Of a stretch of 64,000 nt of DNA, positions 1-11,373 are shown in pieces (position 1 is the stretch's first letter; each line of letters opens with the position of its first letter). The stretch covers positions 434,001 to 498,000 of the forward strand of contig WUJK01000007.1 in assembly GCA_011317545.1 (NCBI GenBank). Reading direction: 5' to 3'. The notes beneath the pieces are model-generated. The model saw only the letters and a program-made list of their open reading frames with translations. It was not told where the DNA came from and did not search any database. The stretch comes from Coniella vitis (lineage: Eukaryota > Ascomycota > Sordariomycetes > Diaporthales > Schizoparmaceae). The translations under genes were made by a program, and so were the position numbers.

Positions 1-1708
1 GACGCCAGAGATGGCACCGCTTGCAGAGCTGCATTACTGATCTGGTACTTTTGCGTTTTAGGCGGCTGGCTAGCGAAAATGCGCGGCACAAAAGCCCAGA
101 GCAGAGTGCCAAAGAGGAGGAGAGTCCTGAGGGTAGAGATGATATAAGCAAGAGAGTAGTGGTGACCCGCAAAATTGACGTGAGACTCGGTGACCAGTCG
201 TCCAAGAAGGCTGATAGGTAGAGCAAAAAGGCCACGACCTTCAGGGGAATCGTTGCTCTGCTCTTGTTCGCGTAGAGATTCAATGAACATGAGACCAGCC
301 AGGGAGCCAACCATGAATTTGCCATAGAAAGGAGTGTTCTGCCAGCGGTTATTTTGCATTTGCTGCTGCTGCTGTATTTGCTGCTGTCGCATAATGGCTG
401 GTGTTTGTTGAAAGCCCTGGGGAGGCACAGGATAAGGCCGTCCAGTGGCTAGTTGAGAACTGATGATGCGTTTCATATCGTCCGGCACCGGTATCATGCC
501 TTGTGGATCCAAGCTCCCTGGCGTGGTCACGGGTGTGTTGATGAACTGAGGACCATTTTGACCGAACTGCATAGGACTGGCCTGACCCTGGATCGTATTC
601 ATCGTTCCATTCATGGCGCTCGCCATAAAAAAGCTTCTCGAAGGCAGTAATTCGTTGCTGCATCGCACTATTCTCGTCTGTGAGGCGGTTATTTCGCTTT
701 TCTAAATGACGGATGTACTCGGTTGCTTTGCTGAGGACCTGCCATTTTTTCAAACCAACAGTTAGCCAGCTAGTCCAATTATACGCGGAAAGTGTCAGCC
801 CGAAGCCTCAGTACGCAACTCACCGTAGCCTTGTTGAGTTTGTGGGCTGGAGTCAGACCATGTAATTCTTCTCTGTCTTCTGTCGTATCTTCACCCCGTG
901 CGCTCTTGGACAGCACTCGAAGACTCGGCACACTATCTCGCAGGGCGGCAATCTTGTCGTTCAAGTTGGTCCGATATCTCTTCTCGATCATATTGTGCGC
1001 CGTCTTCTTTACGGGCTGCTGGCCATCTTCGTCCTCCTCATCGTCTAGTTCGTCGTCATCTGCTGACGACTTTCGCTTTCGACTGCCGGCCTTGGATGGA
1101 TCGGGAGAGGCTGGTTTCGCACCGTCGCCCATGCTTGACTGGGGGCTGAGCTGGCTAGGCTCGCTCTTGGGAGATTGATAGTGAAGATGGGGTGGCATGG
1201 CGATATTCCTCAACTGCTCTTGCTGGGCTGCTGTGAGATTCGGCATCGCAGCCGAGGGAGGGGCCACTGAATGGGCTGGAGCACCGCTGGTCACGGGAAG
1301 GCCAGCAGTTTGAATAAAAGGATTAAAGACGCTGTCGAAGGCGACGGGATCGGGCCCACCAGTTCGTAAGCGGAACTGCAGGTTCTGATCTGGGAAGGCG
1401 GCGGTAGGCACGCTCCAGGCGTCGGGGAAGAGCAGAGCATCCAGCGGGTCGCTGTCACTGGGGCCGCGAGGAGGGGTGAATTGATCCTGATCAGGCCAGG
1501 CAGCGTTGGCAGCAAAGTCGGGAAAAGAAGACGAATCGGGGCCACTGGTGGCAGCGCCAACGTGGTAGCCAGGAGATGAGGCAGAGCCCGAGGTTGGAGC
1601 AGCAGAATTGGGAGCTGAGGCTGCTGAGTGGGTATCGCGGGATCGAAAGTCGAAGGCTGTATCGAGCCCAGTGCCCCAAGCCTGGGGATCGTGCTGCTGA
1701 TCAGCCAT
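1..1708 (-). CDS. sre1: SREBP-type bHLH membrane transcription factor (3' part outside window)
   Basis: Sterol regulatory element-binding protein: an ER-membrane-tethered transcription factor which in fungi senses sterol and oxygen supply and whose N-terminal bHLH part is released to act in the nucleus. Starts at ATG 1708. Exon 1 is 1708-824; an 85-nt intron (823-739, GTGAGT...GCAG) separates it from exon 2 (738 to the window edge). An N-terminal Pro/Ser-rich activation-type region (1-200) is followed by a basic KRKSS patch, an acidic stretch and the bHLH from about residue 235. Its basic region has MIEKRYRTNLN; Tyr245 in place of the usual Arg is the SREBP hallmark. Exon 2 carries helix 2 plus a zipper-like helix (YIRHLEKRNNRL). 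Near positions 300-60 are two hydrophobic segments (VGSLAGLMF; STLRTLLLFGTLLW) that fit the membrane hairpin. A one-base excess in an A6 run (627-632) breaks the frame after FEKLF; downstream coding resumes in the next frame. Confidence 0.85.
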
Positions 1709-4700
1709 TTTGCGTCAAGACGGCAGGGTCTGGCAGGATGATGCGGAGGGAGGTTAGTGAGACGGTCCGGTTATGCACGAGTGGTTCGACATTAACGCGT
1801 GACGGGGCCCGCAAGCGATTGAGCGAATGGGCCGTGTGGGCAGCAAATGGCAGGGAATGGAGTCGAGGCGTCAAAAGCCGTTTTTGATTCGGTTCGTTAC
1901 CGATGGGGGCAAGCCCACAGGAAGCAGTCGCGCAGCCAGGCACAGCAGCAGAGGATCGATCCGTGGCTGCGAGATTGGACTGACGATGAGGCTCCAAAGA
2001 CAGACGATGTGCCCAAAGGCAAGCAGGCCACCCGACAACAAGCCCCTGAGGCCTGACTGTCAGTGCGGTTCCGACGGAGCCTTTTAATGGTGGATCGCGC
2101 AGCCTGGGGTACCCTTTTTTCTTCTTTCCTTTTTTCTCCTTCTTGTGTCCTTTTGTTACTTGACTCGTTTCTTATAACTCAACTTTTAATCTCGATAGAA
2201 CCACGCCTGTAATGACTATTGCTTAATTATTTTTTTTGGGGGGGGGGGGCGATAAGGCCACTGTCATCAAGAACTTGGGAATCAAGATCAGTGACTTATT
2301 TTTGCGTCGTAGTCAATCTTCCGTAAGGGCGAGAACCTCTTCAGCACTTTGCCCAGTGCGCCGCGCAAGCCTTTTAGCCCGTACTGTGCTAAATGCAATG
2401 CAATGTGAGATGGCTCAGTAGGAAGTCGGTGGTGTTTGGGCTCAAGGACCAAGTTGCTGCTAATAGTACTATGTAGAGCCCAGATCGATGGGAGTGGGGC
2501 CGCGGTTGACGGGAGAGAAGCAGAGAGGGTAATATGCTGTATCACTGTACGAAAATGAGAGTAGCACTGTCGTCGAATGGTCGGCGTTACCGTCTGTCGC
2601 TGTGTGTTGTTGGTGTGGGAAATGGGATGGAACGGTGCGGGACGGTGCAGCGCAGTACGGCTCCAGTGGGTTGAGTGCAGGAGGTAAAATGGGCGGGCCT
2701 GGGCTGAGTTGGGGGCTCGAGTCTGTACTATGCTGGCTGGCGGTGGGAGGGCGGTTGGCCAGTGGTGCGCAAAGACACCCGACCTGCTTGAGGTGGTGGC
2801 TCTGGTCGGTATCGGCGGTTGGTGGGCGGTGATCGGTCTCAGTGCCTTGCTTGTCTCGCAGTTTGGGTCGCAAGTCGCGGGGTTCGCAGTGAAGCGACTC
2901 GATGGGCTGGACACTCGACCGGCAGGACAAGGAGTGAGCGAAGAAGCAAAAGATGGGCTGGTCGATCGTACGAGAAAGAAAAGAGAACAGTCGAGGACAG
3001 CTTCAAAGAAATGGCCTGGGCTGTCTGCTGCTCGGAGGCTGCCGGGGCTCTCTTTTCACAAGGATATGGGCCACCACAGCGCTAGTCGACTGCGCCTTCC
3101 TTGCTCCCCCCTGGTTGGCTCAGTTCGCCCGGCCAGCCGTGCTGCGAGTGCCCCACATGCCCACTCTGCCACTCGACATTGGATATTTGAGCGGCCCACT
3201 GTGGCTGGCTGGCTTGCTTGCTCCAAAAAGTATTATCAACCACCTTTTATTTGCCAACGTCATCCCACGATGCTCAAGATGCATCCCGTCGCCGACCACC
3301 AGACTTATATGCTCGTTAATGCCCTCTACAGCTCATTTCATCTTCTGAATTCAAAGCCATGTATGCTCCGCCGGGAATGTCATCAAGCAAAGCGCCGGTT
3401 CGCGAACTTCTCGACGGCTACCTAGGCAATGTGCGGCCACTGTGGCGAGCGAGGCGCAGCTGAACGACTAAGGTCAAGGAATTACATCCGCAACAAACAC
3501 TCTCATCAACGCCTTGCCCAGCCCGTAGCTTCGTACGACCGCCCTTGGACTTCGAGATTGCCTGCCGATACAACCATGTCTATCATCATTATCGTTTTCA
3601 TCGTCATTCCGCCTACAGCACCCACACTCTACAGAACAACAACCACCAGTCTACTGGATGCGGCTGACTTCAACTGACCACCTAGGGACTGCATTCTATT
3701 CAGCTATAGCGACCTTGTGCAAGCCACTCGCTACAAAGAGACCAAAAGGCCGGTTGCACCATGCTAGGCATGCCATGGCGCTCTCCCTCTGAACCTCTCC
3801 CAGCTCGCACCATCGTCCGCCTTCGGCTGAACTTGCACACCACTGCAGATCACGAACGCGACGCGCCGATAAAGCCATCACGATATCATAGTATAGTAGT
3901 CGTGAGCGCTGCGCTTGCTCCGCCTGGCCGGGCGAGGATACATATCCACTCGGTTACTCGTCGCCTCGTGCCTCTTACTGTCATAGCCACCCGCACCTTA
4001 ATATTTCGCTCCCACACGCCCTGGTGGGTCTCGACCACATATAAGTACATACATAGTTGTGCCTATGTCATCTACTATAGTAGTGGCTGGCGTGGCCATG
4101 CTTGTGAACGCCAGTCCGTCGAATCCACCCGGCACAGGCCTGAGCCAGTCCCAAAACATCTTCGACCGCATTACCTCTCCCAGCTTGCTTGGGAGCATTC
4201 ATTCCATGGATGCTGTAAGTGTTTCCCTGTTTCATTTTTGCCACGGGTGATTGTGCCCAGACCTAAAATCATGTCTGCAATACTACGTGCAAATTTATGA
4301 CAACATTTCCACTTGCGACTCCTGGTTTTCTCTGAACATCCGTCTCGTCTGGGGCGGATCATGACACATACACAAATGAATAAATGTGTAGCATAGATGC
4401 ACTATCTAGCAGGCCGGGCAGCAAACTCTCGGTCTGCATAAGCTCCCCTCAGCATCTGCCGCATCGGCCTGCTCCTCCACAGACTTCTGCGAAAGAAGAT
4501 TAGCCAGAGAGGGGGGAGGGGCTAGATGATCGTTTTGCGGCCTGGTAGATACCACGATCCTCTTGGTAAATGCTGTGCCATGCCGCGCGAATGAGTCATC
4601 AAGCCAGAAGACAAATTATGTTGCACTTCCAAGCCACCAAAAAGGGTGCTAGACTGAGGAAGCTTTGTTTGTGAGCAGACATTCCCTGTTCTTATTATTC

Positions 4701-4992
4701 ACTGAAGCGTCAGAGATCACATGTGATACCACTTCGTAATGATGGCGAAGATAGTTCGTAACATCAGTTGATCGTTATCTCTGATTCAAAGCACATGCTA
4801 AAAGTTAGAAAAATAAGTACTGCGAATGCATTAGGAGAAACATCTTCCCCCCCCCCCCCCAAAAGAAAAAACAGGCCCCTCCCCAAAAACTAAGCATCTG
4901 GAAATGAGTTGAACTGGCGCACAACGTATATTGAAATTTCAGACGTCCACAACTTAAACCTCAAGTGTGTACATCTCCCCACCCCCCCTCGC
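1709..4992. other. Intergenic region / 5' region of the SREBP gene
   Basis: No convincing gene on either strand in 3.3 kb. Open frames up to 238 codons overlap each other on both strands and lack recognisable domains, so I treat them as chance frames in GC-rich DNA. The first few hundred bases should hold the SREBP leader and promoter. Visible structure: a pyrimidine-rich tract at 2105-2160, a T8G12 homopolymer junction (2230-2249), a C14 tract (4847-4860) and one copy of the dispersed TACTATGTA motif (2467-2475). Confidence 0.6.
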
Positions 4993-6774
4993 TCACCACA
5001 ACTCATCATCGCTCTTGACCATTTGGAGGGTTGGTGTCTTTGGCTCCATCTTTCTCATCCTCTTGCGATCCTCTCTCGTCACAAGACTTGGTGTGATGGG
5101 CACTACAGGCGAGAACGGCTGATAGGGAGAATACGGAACTGGATTGCCCGTCAGCGGCGTTCGTGCGGTGTGCATTCCTCCCGGTGACATAGGCCCTGCC
5201 CGCTCAAACACAGTCTGTTTAACCGTGCGGTCGTATGTGTTTGGCGACATGAGCGCAGGTTCATAGGCACGCAAAGGGAGAGCGCCGCCGGTCCGAACGG
5301 CCGCCGGGGCATTAGGGCGCGAAAAGCTAGCGCCTGGCTTGGGGGACGACGGTAGCGTGGGGAACCGGTTCACCCCAGGCTTAGGCGATGTTGGGAGGCC
5401 TGAAATATATGGTGGCTTCTGGATCAAGCCAGACTGCGAGGTCTCCGAGACGGCAGACATAGGGTCTGCATCGGTGGTTGCTGATGATACATGGCGAGAA
5501 TGAGCTACATTTCTTGGCGCATGGCGATCCTCGTCGTCCGACTCTACGTAGTCCTCACCACGTTGCACAGTTTTGTGACTGCCATGTATGTTTGTGATTA
5601 CGCCAATCCTTCCATCGATGCTCTGCGTGCTTGCTGGTAACAAGTCGTCGGGTGGAGTCAAGGGTGCGACATGGCCACCGGCTCGGAAAGGTAGCTGGTC
5701 CATGGGGATTGGCGGCGGTTTGGCTGGCGCATATTGGCGAGGCGGAATGGCACTCATTTCTTCGCCGGCATATTGCGGAAACCTGCCGGACATGGGCGTC
5801 ATGATGGGTGCTGATATATCCAATACCTGCGTTTGCTTCTTGCGTCTAGGCGATTTGAGGGCGGAGAAAATAGACGAGGTCCGCGACTCTTTCTTCTCGG
5901 TCTTGCCCAAGTTCAGGTTTGCGGGCCGGCTCTTTTCCTTTTTGGAAGATGCAATGGATGAGGAGGCATGTTGCTGTAGCTGTAGGTGCTGGGTAGTCGA
6001 GGCTAGCACTGGGGGCTGGAACTCGACACCTGCCTCTTTGGCTTCCTCCTGCTCCATCACATATTTGTACATGTGCTCCAACTGTGCCTGCGCCATGGCT
6101 CTGTCCTTCTGCACAATCTCTTGGTCAACGTCCGGGTCTACACCGGGAGTGCCTCGGTTGGTCGAGGTGGGTGAAGGGGCAAGGTATGAAGAAGGCGAAG
6201 GCGCTTGAGGATCCTGGATCTGAGTCTGAATTTGCGGAATTTGTAGCTGGGGGACCTGGAATTGCGCGGCCGTGGGCGAGGGCAACGAAAAATTGCGAAC
6301 GTGCGCACGGGTTGGACTCGTAGATATATGATGCGTGATTTGAAACCTGGCAGTTTCCCCCTGCACTTCCTTTCGAGGTTGAATTGCCGAGTCTGGGTCT
6401 CCGAAGGCCGAATTGAACCAGTTGTCTTCAAGCGCTTCGATCTCGGCTGCGCCTCGTAGACGTTCACGCCGTTTCTTGGAGAGTGCTAGGAGGAGGATTG
6501 CAACAACGACCAGAGAAAGGGCGTAGGAGCCGATAATGCCACCAACTTGAGCAGGTAGGTAGGCCGGATTTCGGATGGCGTTGGCGGCACCAGGAGGGCC
6601 TTCGTCTGGAGCGGGGGCAGGGTTCCAGTCGATGCCCAGAGGATCGTACTTTCTCTGTTCGATGGGCTGGCGTGGCGATGCCACGGCAAAAACCAGTTGT
6701 GTGAATGATAAGACACAAAAGAATGACCGCACAAGAAGCGAAGGAGAACAAGTGTGATATGAGCCCGCGGGCAT
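4993..6774 (-). CDS. Single-pass membrane protein with long Ser/Pro-rich cytoplasmic tail
   Basis: A 593-residue protein in one exon from ATG 6774. Residues 1-32 form a probable signal peptide (hydrophobic core around VRSFFCVLSFTQLVFAVA). A short extracellular segment (about 33-76) is followed by one strong transmembrane helix (about 77-99, GGIIGSYALSLVVVAILLLA) and a KKRRER stop-transfer sequence. The remaining roughly 490 residues are disordered, rich in Ser, Pro and Gln, with many SP/TP sites. The end is KSDDELW. I do not recognise a family domain. The layout (signal peptide, short ectodomain, one TM, long phosphorylatable tail) resembles fungal cell-wall sensor or cortical adaptor proteins, but this is inference only. 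Confidence 0.75.
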   Translation of the reverse strand: MPAGSYHTCSPSLLVRSFFCVLSFTQLVFAVASPRQPIEQRKYDPLGIDWNPAPAPDEGPPGAANAIRNPAYLPAQVGGIIGSYALSLVVVAILLLALSKKRRERLRGAAEIEALEDNWFNSAFGDPDSAIQPRKEVQGETARFQITHHISTSPTRAHVRNFSLPSPTAAQFQVPQLQIPQIQTQIQDPQAPSPSSYLAPSPTSTNRGTPGVDPDVDQEIVQKDRAMAQAQLEHMYKYVMEQEEAKEAGVEFQPPVLASTTQHLQLQQHASSSIASSKKEKSRPANLNLGKTEKKESRTSSIFSALKSPRRKKQTQVLDISAPIMTPMSGRFPQYAGEEMSAIPPRQYAPAKPPPIPMDQLPFRAGGHVAPLTPPDDLLPASTQSIDGRIGVITNIHGSHKTVQRGEDYVESDDEDRHAPRNVAHSRHVSSATTDADPMSAVSETSQSGLIQKPPYISGLPTSPKPGVNRFPTLPSSPKPGASFSRPNAPAAVRTGGALPLRAYEPALMSPNTYDRTVKQTVFERAGPMSPGGMHTARTPLTGNPVPYSPYQPFSPVVPITPSLVTREDRKRMRKMEPKTPTLQMVKSDDELW

Positions 6775-8370
6775 GATGAGGGTGAGGGAGGCCGCTGGTA
6801 TTATAGATTCAGCGAAGAAAATGCTCAGCCAGACAGCAGATCAAAGCTATCATGAACTAAAAAGCATTGCGATCACAAAACCGGGGCCCCCTTTTTAACG
6901 TTGCAGAAGGTATGGATCTTGGATTGCTGAGCGTATGTGAGAAGAGGAAAAGGTATATAGCGGCAGATGTTGCGATGCTGATGCAGAGAGGAGGGGAGCG
7001 GGATGGCCAGTGGCCGGCGTGCAGTGGAGGGCTCGCATGCCGGCTTTTGATCGTTAGGGAGGCCGTCCAGGTGTGACGAGGACTAACTTGTCGATTGAAT
7101 GGTCCAGACACAAGAGACGAAGCATGGTGGCTGCAGGATGTGACAGGCATTTGCACGAATGGCAGGCCTTGATGGCAGACGGCGCTGGTAACCCTGGAAT
7201 GGTCGCATCGCTCTGGGACGTGGTTGGGCATAGACGACATGGGATGCGAGGCTGCTAAGCGCCGAGCAGACAGGACGGCGGGCCGTGTGATTGGGCGGGG
7301 CCTGTGATCCCCGCTATGGAGAGCGCATCAGGCACAGGCACGGTAGAGACGTTCAAGTTTCTGATTGGCCAAAGCATCGTGGGGTCGGCTTGACGATCGT
7401 ATCACGCACATGGTACGCATGTACGAGAGTCTGTGATGGGCACCACATAAAGTATACGCATAAACATAGTAGTGGAAGTAGGGCACGCCGTTGGGATCTA
7501 TACAGCAAATCTGCACCAAAAAATTGTTAGCAACAATGTGATGATGCTGACCGCAGCAAATATAGACAGATATTCGCAAGGCGGTCAAGCAAGCACTCGA
7601 GAAAGCACATCTGGCTCACGGGGCTATCCACAACTTCATTCACGTCACATTCACTGCCATCCATACGACGCGCACCCGGCATTGCTTTTGATGGAGCTGT
7701 GACGAACCTAAGGCCTTGACAAGCCGTCACACTGCGTGGGATCGAGTCGGATAGTAGAGTGGACCACGGAACGAGCACGATTGCAACGACGTGATGGCTG
7801 CGCGGATTGGCCGTGGCCCCGCATTGCAACTAGCCAACACGTTACTAAAGGTGATCGCAGCGGCGATTGGAAGGCATAAGATTGGATTTTTATGGTAGGT
7901 CAAAGAGGCCAGTTGGTTCTTCTATTGCGAGATCCGCGAGGCTTGTCTGGTACGCGGTACAGAAGCCCAAGGGGCATCGTCCCTGCAGCTCTGACAGATG
8001 ACTCCCTAAGTACACAGTACATAGAGACAAAGTCTCTTGTCAGCTAGAGGGCAGTGCTTATGTCATCAAACAGAAGCAGCTGACTTCGCGCCTCTCCCAC
8101 CGGGGCCACCCTGGATTATGGGGACTTTCAAGTCAACAACACGCGACGCGACGTCGGATTTGAACGCTTTCTTGGACAAGGCAAAATGTAATCAGCAACA
8201 ACACACACACACACACACACGCAATCACTCTAAGCTGATGTTGTTTGTACTCGTCTTTTATACTCATATTACGTCTTACTGTGGATGGCCCGGCAACTTG
8301 CGTCTACTTGTTCAGTACTCGGTCTGTTCAAATCGACAACGCTTGCTTACTCGACATAGGCCCCATCCCA
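6775..8370. other. Divergent intergenic region between the membrane protein and the helicase
   Basis: About 1.6 kb separating divergently transcribed genes, so both promoters should lie here. No coding frame with family features was found. It contains an (AC)10 microsatellite close to the helicase start and a reverse copy of the ACATAGTA core (7464-7471). Confidence 0.6.
8201..8220. repeat. (AC)10 microsatellite
   Basis: Ten perfect AC dinucleotides, about 150 nt upstream of the helicase ATG, probably in its leader or promoter. Confidence 0.95.
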
Positions 8371-11300
8371 ATGGCTGCGTCTCAGGCTGATTCAATGTCG
8401 CTGATCGCCACTCTCAATGCGGCGCAACGGCGAGCTGTCTGCTCCAGTGCGTCGACAGTTGCCATCATGGCTGGTCCCGGCAGCGGCAAAACGCACACAC
8501 TGACCTCGCGCGTCGTCTGGCTCGTTGATGCCCTCGCCTATCAGCCCCAGAACGTCATAGTCGCCACCTTCACGGTCAAGGCGGCCAGGGAGATGCGCGA
8601 ACGCATTGGTAAGGCTCTGAGCAATGGGCGGCACAACAAACTGGTTTTGGGCACCTTTCACAGCATTGCCCGTCGCTATCTCTCTGCATATGGCGCTCAC
8701 ATTGGACTCGATCAAAAGTTTGGAATTGCGGACGATGGAGACTCAAGGGCTATCATCGGCCGGATATGCAAGCGGTTACAGCTGAGTCTTGACCCCGTAC
8801 TGGCTCGCGCGTGGATCAGTAAGAGGAAAGCCAAAGGTAGCAACTGGACGCCAGCCACGTCGGGACGCCAGCGGAGCGGCGGAGCAGCAGACTTCTCCAG
8901 GGCATACGAGACCTGCTACCGAGAATACCAAGATCATCTGAGAAGATCCAACTTGCTCGACTACGACGACCTACTTGTTCGCTGTGTCGAGCTTCTGCAA
9001 AAGTATCCTGCCTGCGTTTCCAATATTCAAGCCGTGCTTATTGACGAATACCAAGACACCAACGGCATTCAGTACGACCTAATGCGTCTTTTTGCGCAAA
9101 AGAATAACCAGATTACCATTGTCGGTGATCCGGACCAGAGCATTTACGGGTGGCGCTCCGCCGAAGTTGCGAACCTGCGGCGTCTCTTTGATGACTATCC
9201 CCAGACAGACCAGATCTCCCTCGAGGAGAATTACCGCTCATCCCAAGCCATCCTCGACACCGCTTTGACGGTCATTCAGCAAGATGAAAAGCGGTATCAA
9301 AAGGTTCTCAGGCCGATTCATGACCGGGGCACTCGACCAACTTTGCGACGCCTAAAGACGTCAGCCGACGAAGCTGGATGGATCGTCTCCGAGATACGCC
9401 GCATACAAATGTTCTCAGGTGGCATGATAGGACCCGAGGACATAGCTATCCTGTTGCGGTCCGCTTCCTTGTCACGGCAGGTTGAAGGGGCACTCGGCAA
9501 GGCTGGCATCGCTTATAGAATGATTGGCGGCTTCAAATTCTACGACCGTGCCGAGATAAAGGTCCTTGTTGACTATTTACGAATTATCCATCAGCCCGAC
9601 AACAATGATGCTCTAGCTCGCATCATTAATGTGCCCAGGCGCGGTGTCGGGGATACAACCATCAAGGCTCTGCTTGAAGAAGCAGAAAAGTCGTCTGAGA
9701 GCCTCTGGAGCCTACTTGTCAAACACTGCCGCGGTGATCGTATTGCGAAAACGAACATCAAGAAGACGGTTGAGCAGAAGCTCAGTGGTGAGCTCATCCG
9801 ATTGGTACTCGATATTCAAAAAAAGATCCGACAGCCGCCTGGTGATTCGCTATATAGCTTGGTCGACATTATTGACGAAGTCTTGGCCCGACTCTCTTTT
9901 GACAGATACCTCCGAGACGCGTACCGTGATGACTACGAACAAAGATGGGCTAATGTCCAGGAATTTCGACTTCTTGGGAATGACTTCATGAGAGGCAACA
10001 CTGTCGAGTTAGACGATGAGCTTCCCATAGTTGATGGGATTGAACAGGCTGAGAATGCCGACTCACTTGCCAAATTCTTGGCCAACATTTCGCTTGCTTC
10101 AGATGCCCAGAATAGAGGCCAAGACCAGGACTTGACGCCCATGGTTACTATCTCCACTATCCATGCCGCCAAAGGTCTGGAATGGCCAGTCGTCTTCATC
10201 CCTGCCGCCTATCAAGGCTCAATTCCCCATATGCGGTCTGATGACACTGATGAGGAGCGTCGCCTGCTGTACGTGGCCATGACCCGAGCCAAGATTTTGA
10301 TGTATATAAGTTGCCCGTCGTTGAGTATGTCGTATGGAGGGCAGGCTGAAGTGCAGCTGTCATCATTTCTCGAGCCTGTCACACAGGTCTTCGCAAGACT
10401 TGGCCCCTCCTTCGAACCCCAACGTTTGGAAATGATGGGCAAGATACTGGGGCGTCAGATACCCACACAAAAGTCCATTTATGACAGTCTTCCTACTGGT
10501 GTGAGCCCGAACGATGATCTGTTCCCCGAAGATCCGACCGTAGCACGAGCCGCAGGTATTGTCAAATCACATTGGGATGACCCATCGACTGAAACTTATT
10601 CCAGAAAACGCCCGCGGCTCGCCGGGTCGACATCAACCCTTGGGGCAAACAAGGACAAGGAGACTGGATGGAGCAAGGATTATACAACAACGATGGAGCA
10701 GCAAGCCACATTCACAATGGTCTCGCAGCTGAGCTTTGTAGCCACTGAGAACCATCAAGCATCTCTGGCATCCATCGAGCCAGAAACAGTGCCTGTAACA
10801 AAAGCCTTGAAAAAGGGCAAGGCTCCTCCGCCCGTCGGTCAAACGACTTTGGCCAGATTTATGAGGAGTAACAACATAGGAACAGCTGCCGACCAAACAA
10901 GACTTACCCCATCCGACGTGCATCGATCCGGACCTGACGCTTGTCTTTCGACACTTCCTAAAGTGTTCAGTGAGCAAGAAAGTCCAGTCACAATCGATCC
11001 GGATTTGGCTCGCCACAAAATAGGGCTAACGCACATCTCGAAACGGGTGGCAAAATCTACACGCTCATCATCACCCAGCCATATCGGAAAGTATGTGCAC
11101 TTCTCGAGTTCCCCTCCCGGGCCTCCAAGTCCCGAGGAAGCACCCTGCGGAGACACCGCAAACGGCAAAGAAAGCCATCAGGGCCCTATTATTATGAACC
11201 CTTCGGCAGCTCTCATGCGCGCTGCTCCGAGTCTCCATAAGACAACCTTCAATGTCCAAAGACAAGTCGTTGATGTCAAACGCCCAGTGGGTTTGGCAAA

Positions 11301-11373
11301 GCCTCGTGATGATACCGCAGCGTTGCAGAAACTACGCAAACCATTCCGACCCCTGACCATAAACCGATCTTAA
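8371..11373 (+). CDS. srs2: Srs2-type UvrD/Rep family DNA helicase
   Basis: Superfamily 1A 3'-5' DNA helicase that in yeast strips Rad51 filaments and limits recombination at replication forks; nuclear. A single exon encoding 1,000 residues from ATG 8371. An upstream non-ATG extension in the same frame is less likely because the family start (N-terminal Q motif, LNAAQRRAV) follows this ATG closely. Motifs in order: Walker A AGPGSGKT (34-41), TFTVKAAREM (Ia), LIDEYQDTN (II, Asp225), GDPDQSIYGWR (III), EENYRSS (IV), TIHAAKGLEW (V) and LLYVAMTRAK (VI). The C-terminal third (from about 700) is unstructured, as in yeast Srs2 (1,174 aa), and carries a near-consensus PCNA-binding motif QTTLARFM (824-831). 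The protein ends with a basic/aromatic patch, KPFRPLTINRS. All helicase motifs are intact. Confidence 0.93.
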   Translation: MAASQADSMSLIATLNAAQRRAVCSSASTVAIMAGPGSGKTHTLTSRVVWLVDALAYQPQNVIVATFTVKAAREMRERIGKALSNGRHNKLVLGTFHSIARRYLSAYGAHIGLDQKFGIADDGDSRAIIGRICKRLQLSLDPVLARAWISKRKAKGSNWTPATSGRQRSGGAADFSRAYETCYREYQDHLRRSNLLDYDDLLVRCVELLQKYPACVSNIQAVLIDEYQDTNGIQYDLMRLFAQKNNQITIVGDPDQSIYGWRSAEVANLRRLFDDYPQTDQISLEENYRSSQAILDTALTVIQQDEKRYQKVLRPIHDRGTRPTLRRLKTSADEAGWIVSEIRRIQMFSGGMIGPEDIAILLRSASLSRQVEGALGKAGIAYRMIGGFKFYDRAEIKVLVDYLRIIHQPDNNDALARIINVPRRGVGDTTIKALLEEAEKSSESLWSLLVKHCRGDRIAKTNIKKTVEQKLSGELIRLVLDIQKKIRQPPGDSLYSLVDIIDEVLARLSFDRYLRDAYRDDYEQRWANVQEFRLLGNDFMRGNTVELDDELPIVDGIEQAENADSLAKFLANISLASDAQNRGQDQDLTPMVTISTIHAAKGLEWPVVFIPAAYQGSIPHMRSDDTDEERRLLYVAMTRAKILMYISCPSLSMSYGGQAEVQLSSFLEPVTQVFARLGPSFEPQRLEMMGKILGRQIPTQKSIYDSLPTGVSPNDDLFPEDPTVARAAGIVKSHWDDPSTETYSRKRPRLAGSTSTLGANKDKETGWSKDYTTTMEQQATFTMVSQLSFVATENHQASLASIEPETVPVTKALKKGKAPPPVGQTTLARFMRSNNIGTAADQTRLTPSDVHRSGPDACLSTLPKVFSEQESPVTIDPDLARHKIGLTHISKRVAKSTRSSSPSHIGKYVHFSSSPPGPPSPEEAPCGDTANGKESHQGPIIMNPSAALMRAAPSLHKTTFNVQRQVVDVKRPVGLAKPRDDTAALQKLRKPFRPLTINRS
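10840..10863 (+). other. Candidate PIP-box in the Srs2 C-terminal tail
   Basis: Codes for QTTLARFM (residues 824-831). The PIP-box consensus is Q-x-x-hydrophobic-x-x-aromatic-aromatic; here Q, L and F fit and the last aromatic position is Met. It lies in the disordered tail, where a PCNA contact is expected for this family. Confidence 0.45.

Noticed and set aside
1..1708. Calling the SREBP gene a pseudogene
   Set aside because: Apart from one extra base in a homopolymer, all domains on both sides are conserved, so a sequencing error is the simpler reading.
2288..2930. Two long overlapping minus-strand frames (208 and 153 codons)
   Set aside because: They overlap in different frames of the same strand, are His/Thr/Pro-rich without motifs, and lie in the presumed SREBP upstream region.
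2709..3425. 238-codon open frame on the plus strand
   Set aside because: Low-complexity, Trp/Cys-rich translation with no domain; overlaps open frames on the other strand of similar length; typical chance frame in GC-rich intergenic DNA.
8245..8370. 42-residue upstream extension of the Srs2 frame
   Set aside because: The family N-terminus begins just after the ATG at 8371; the extension contains no conserved residues and lies just after the AC repeat, so it is more likely leader.
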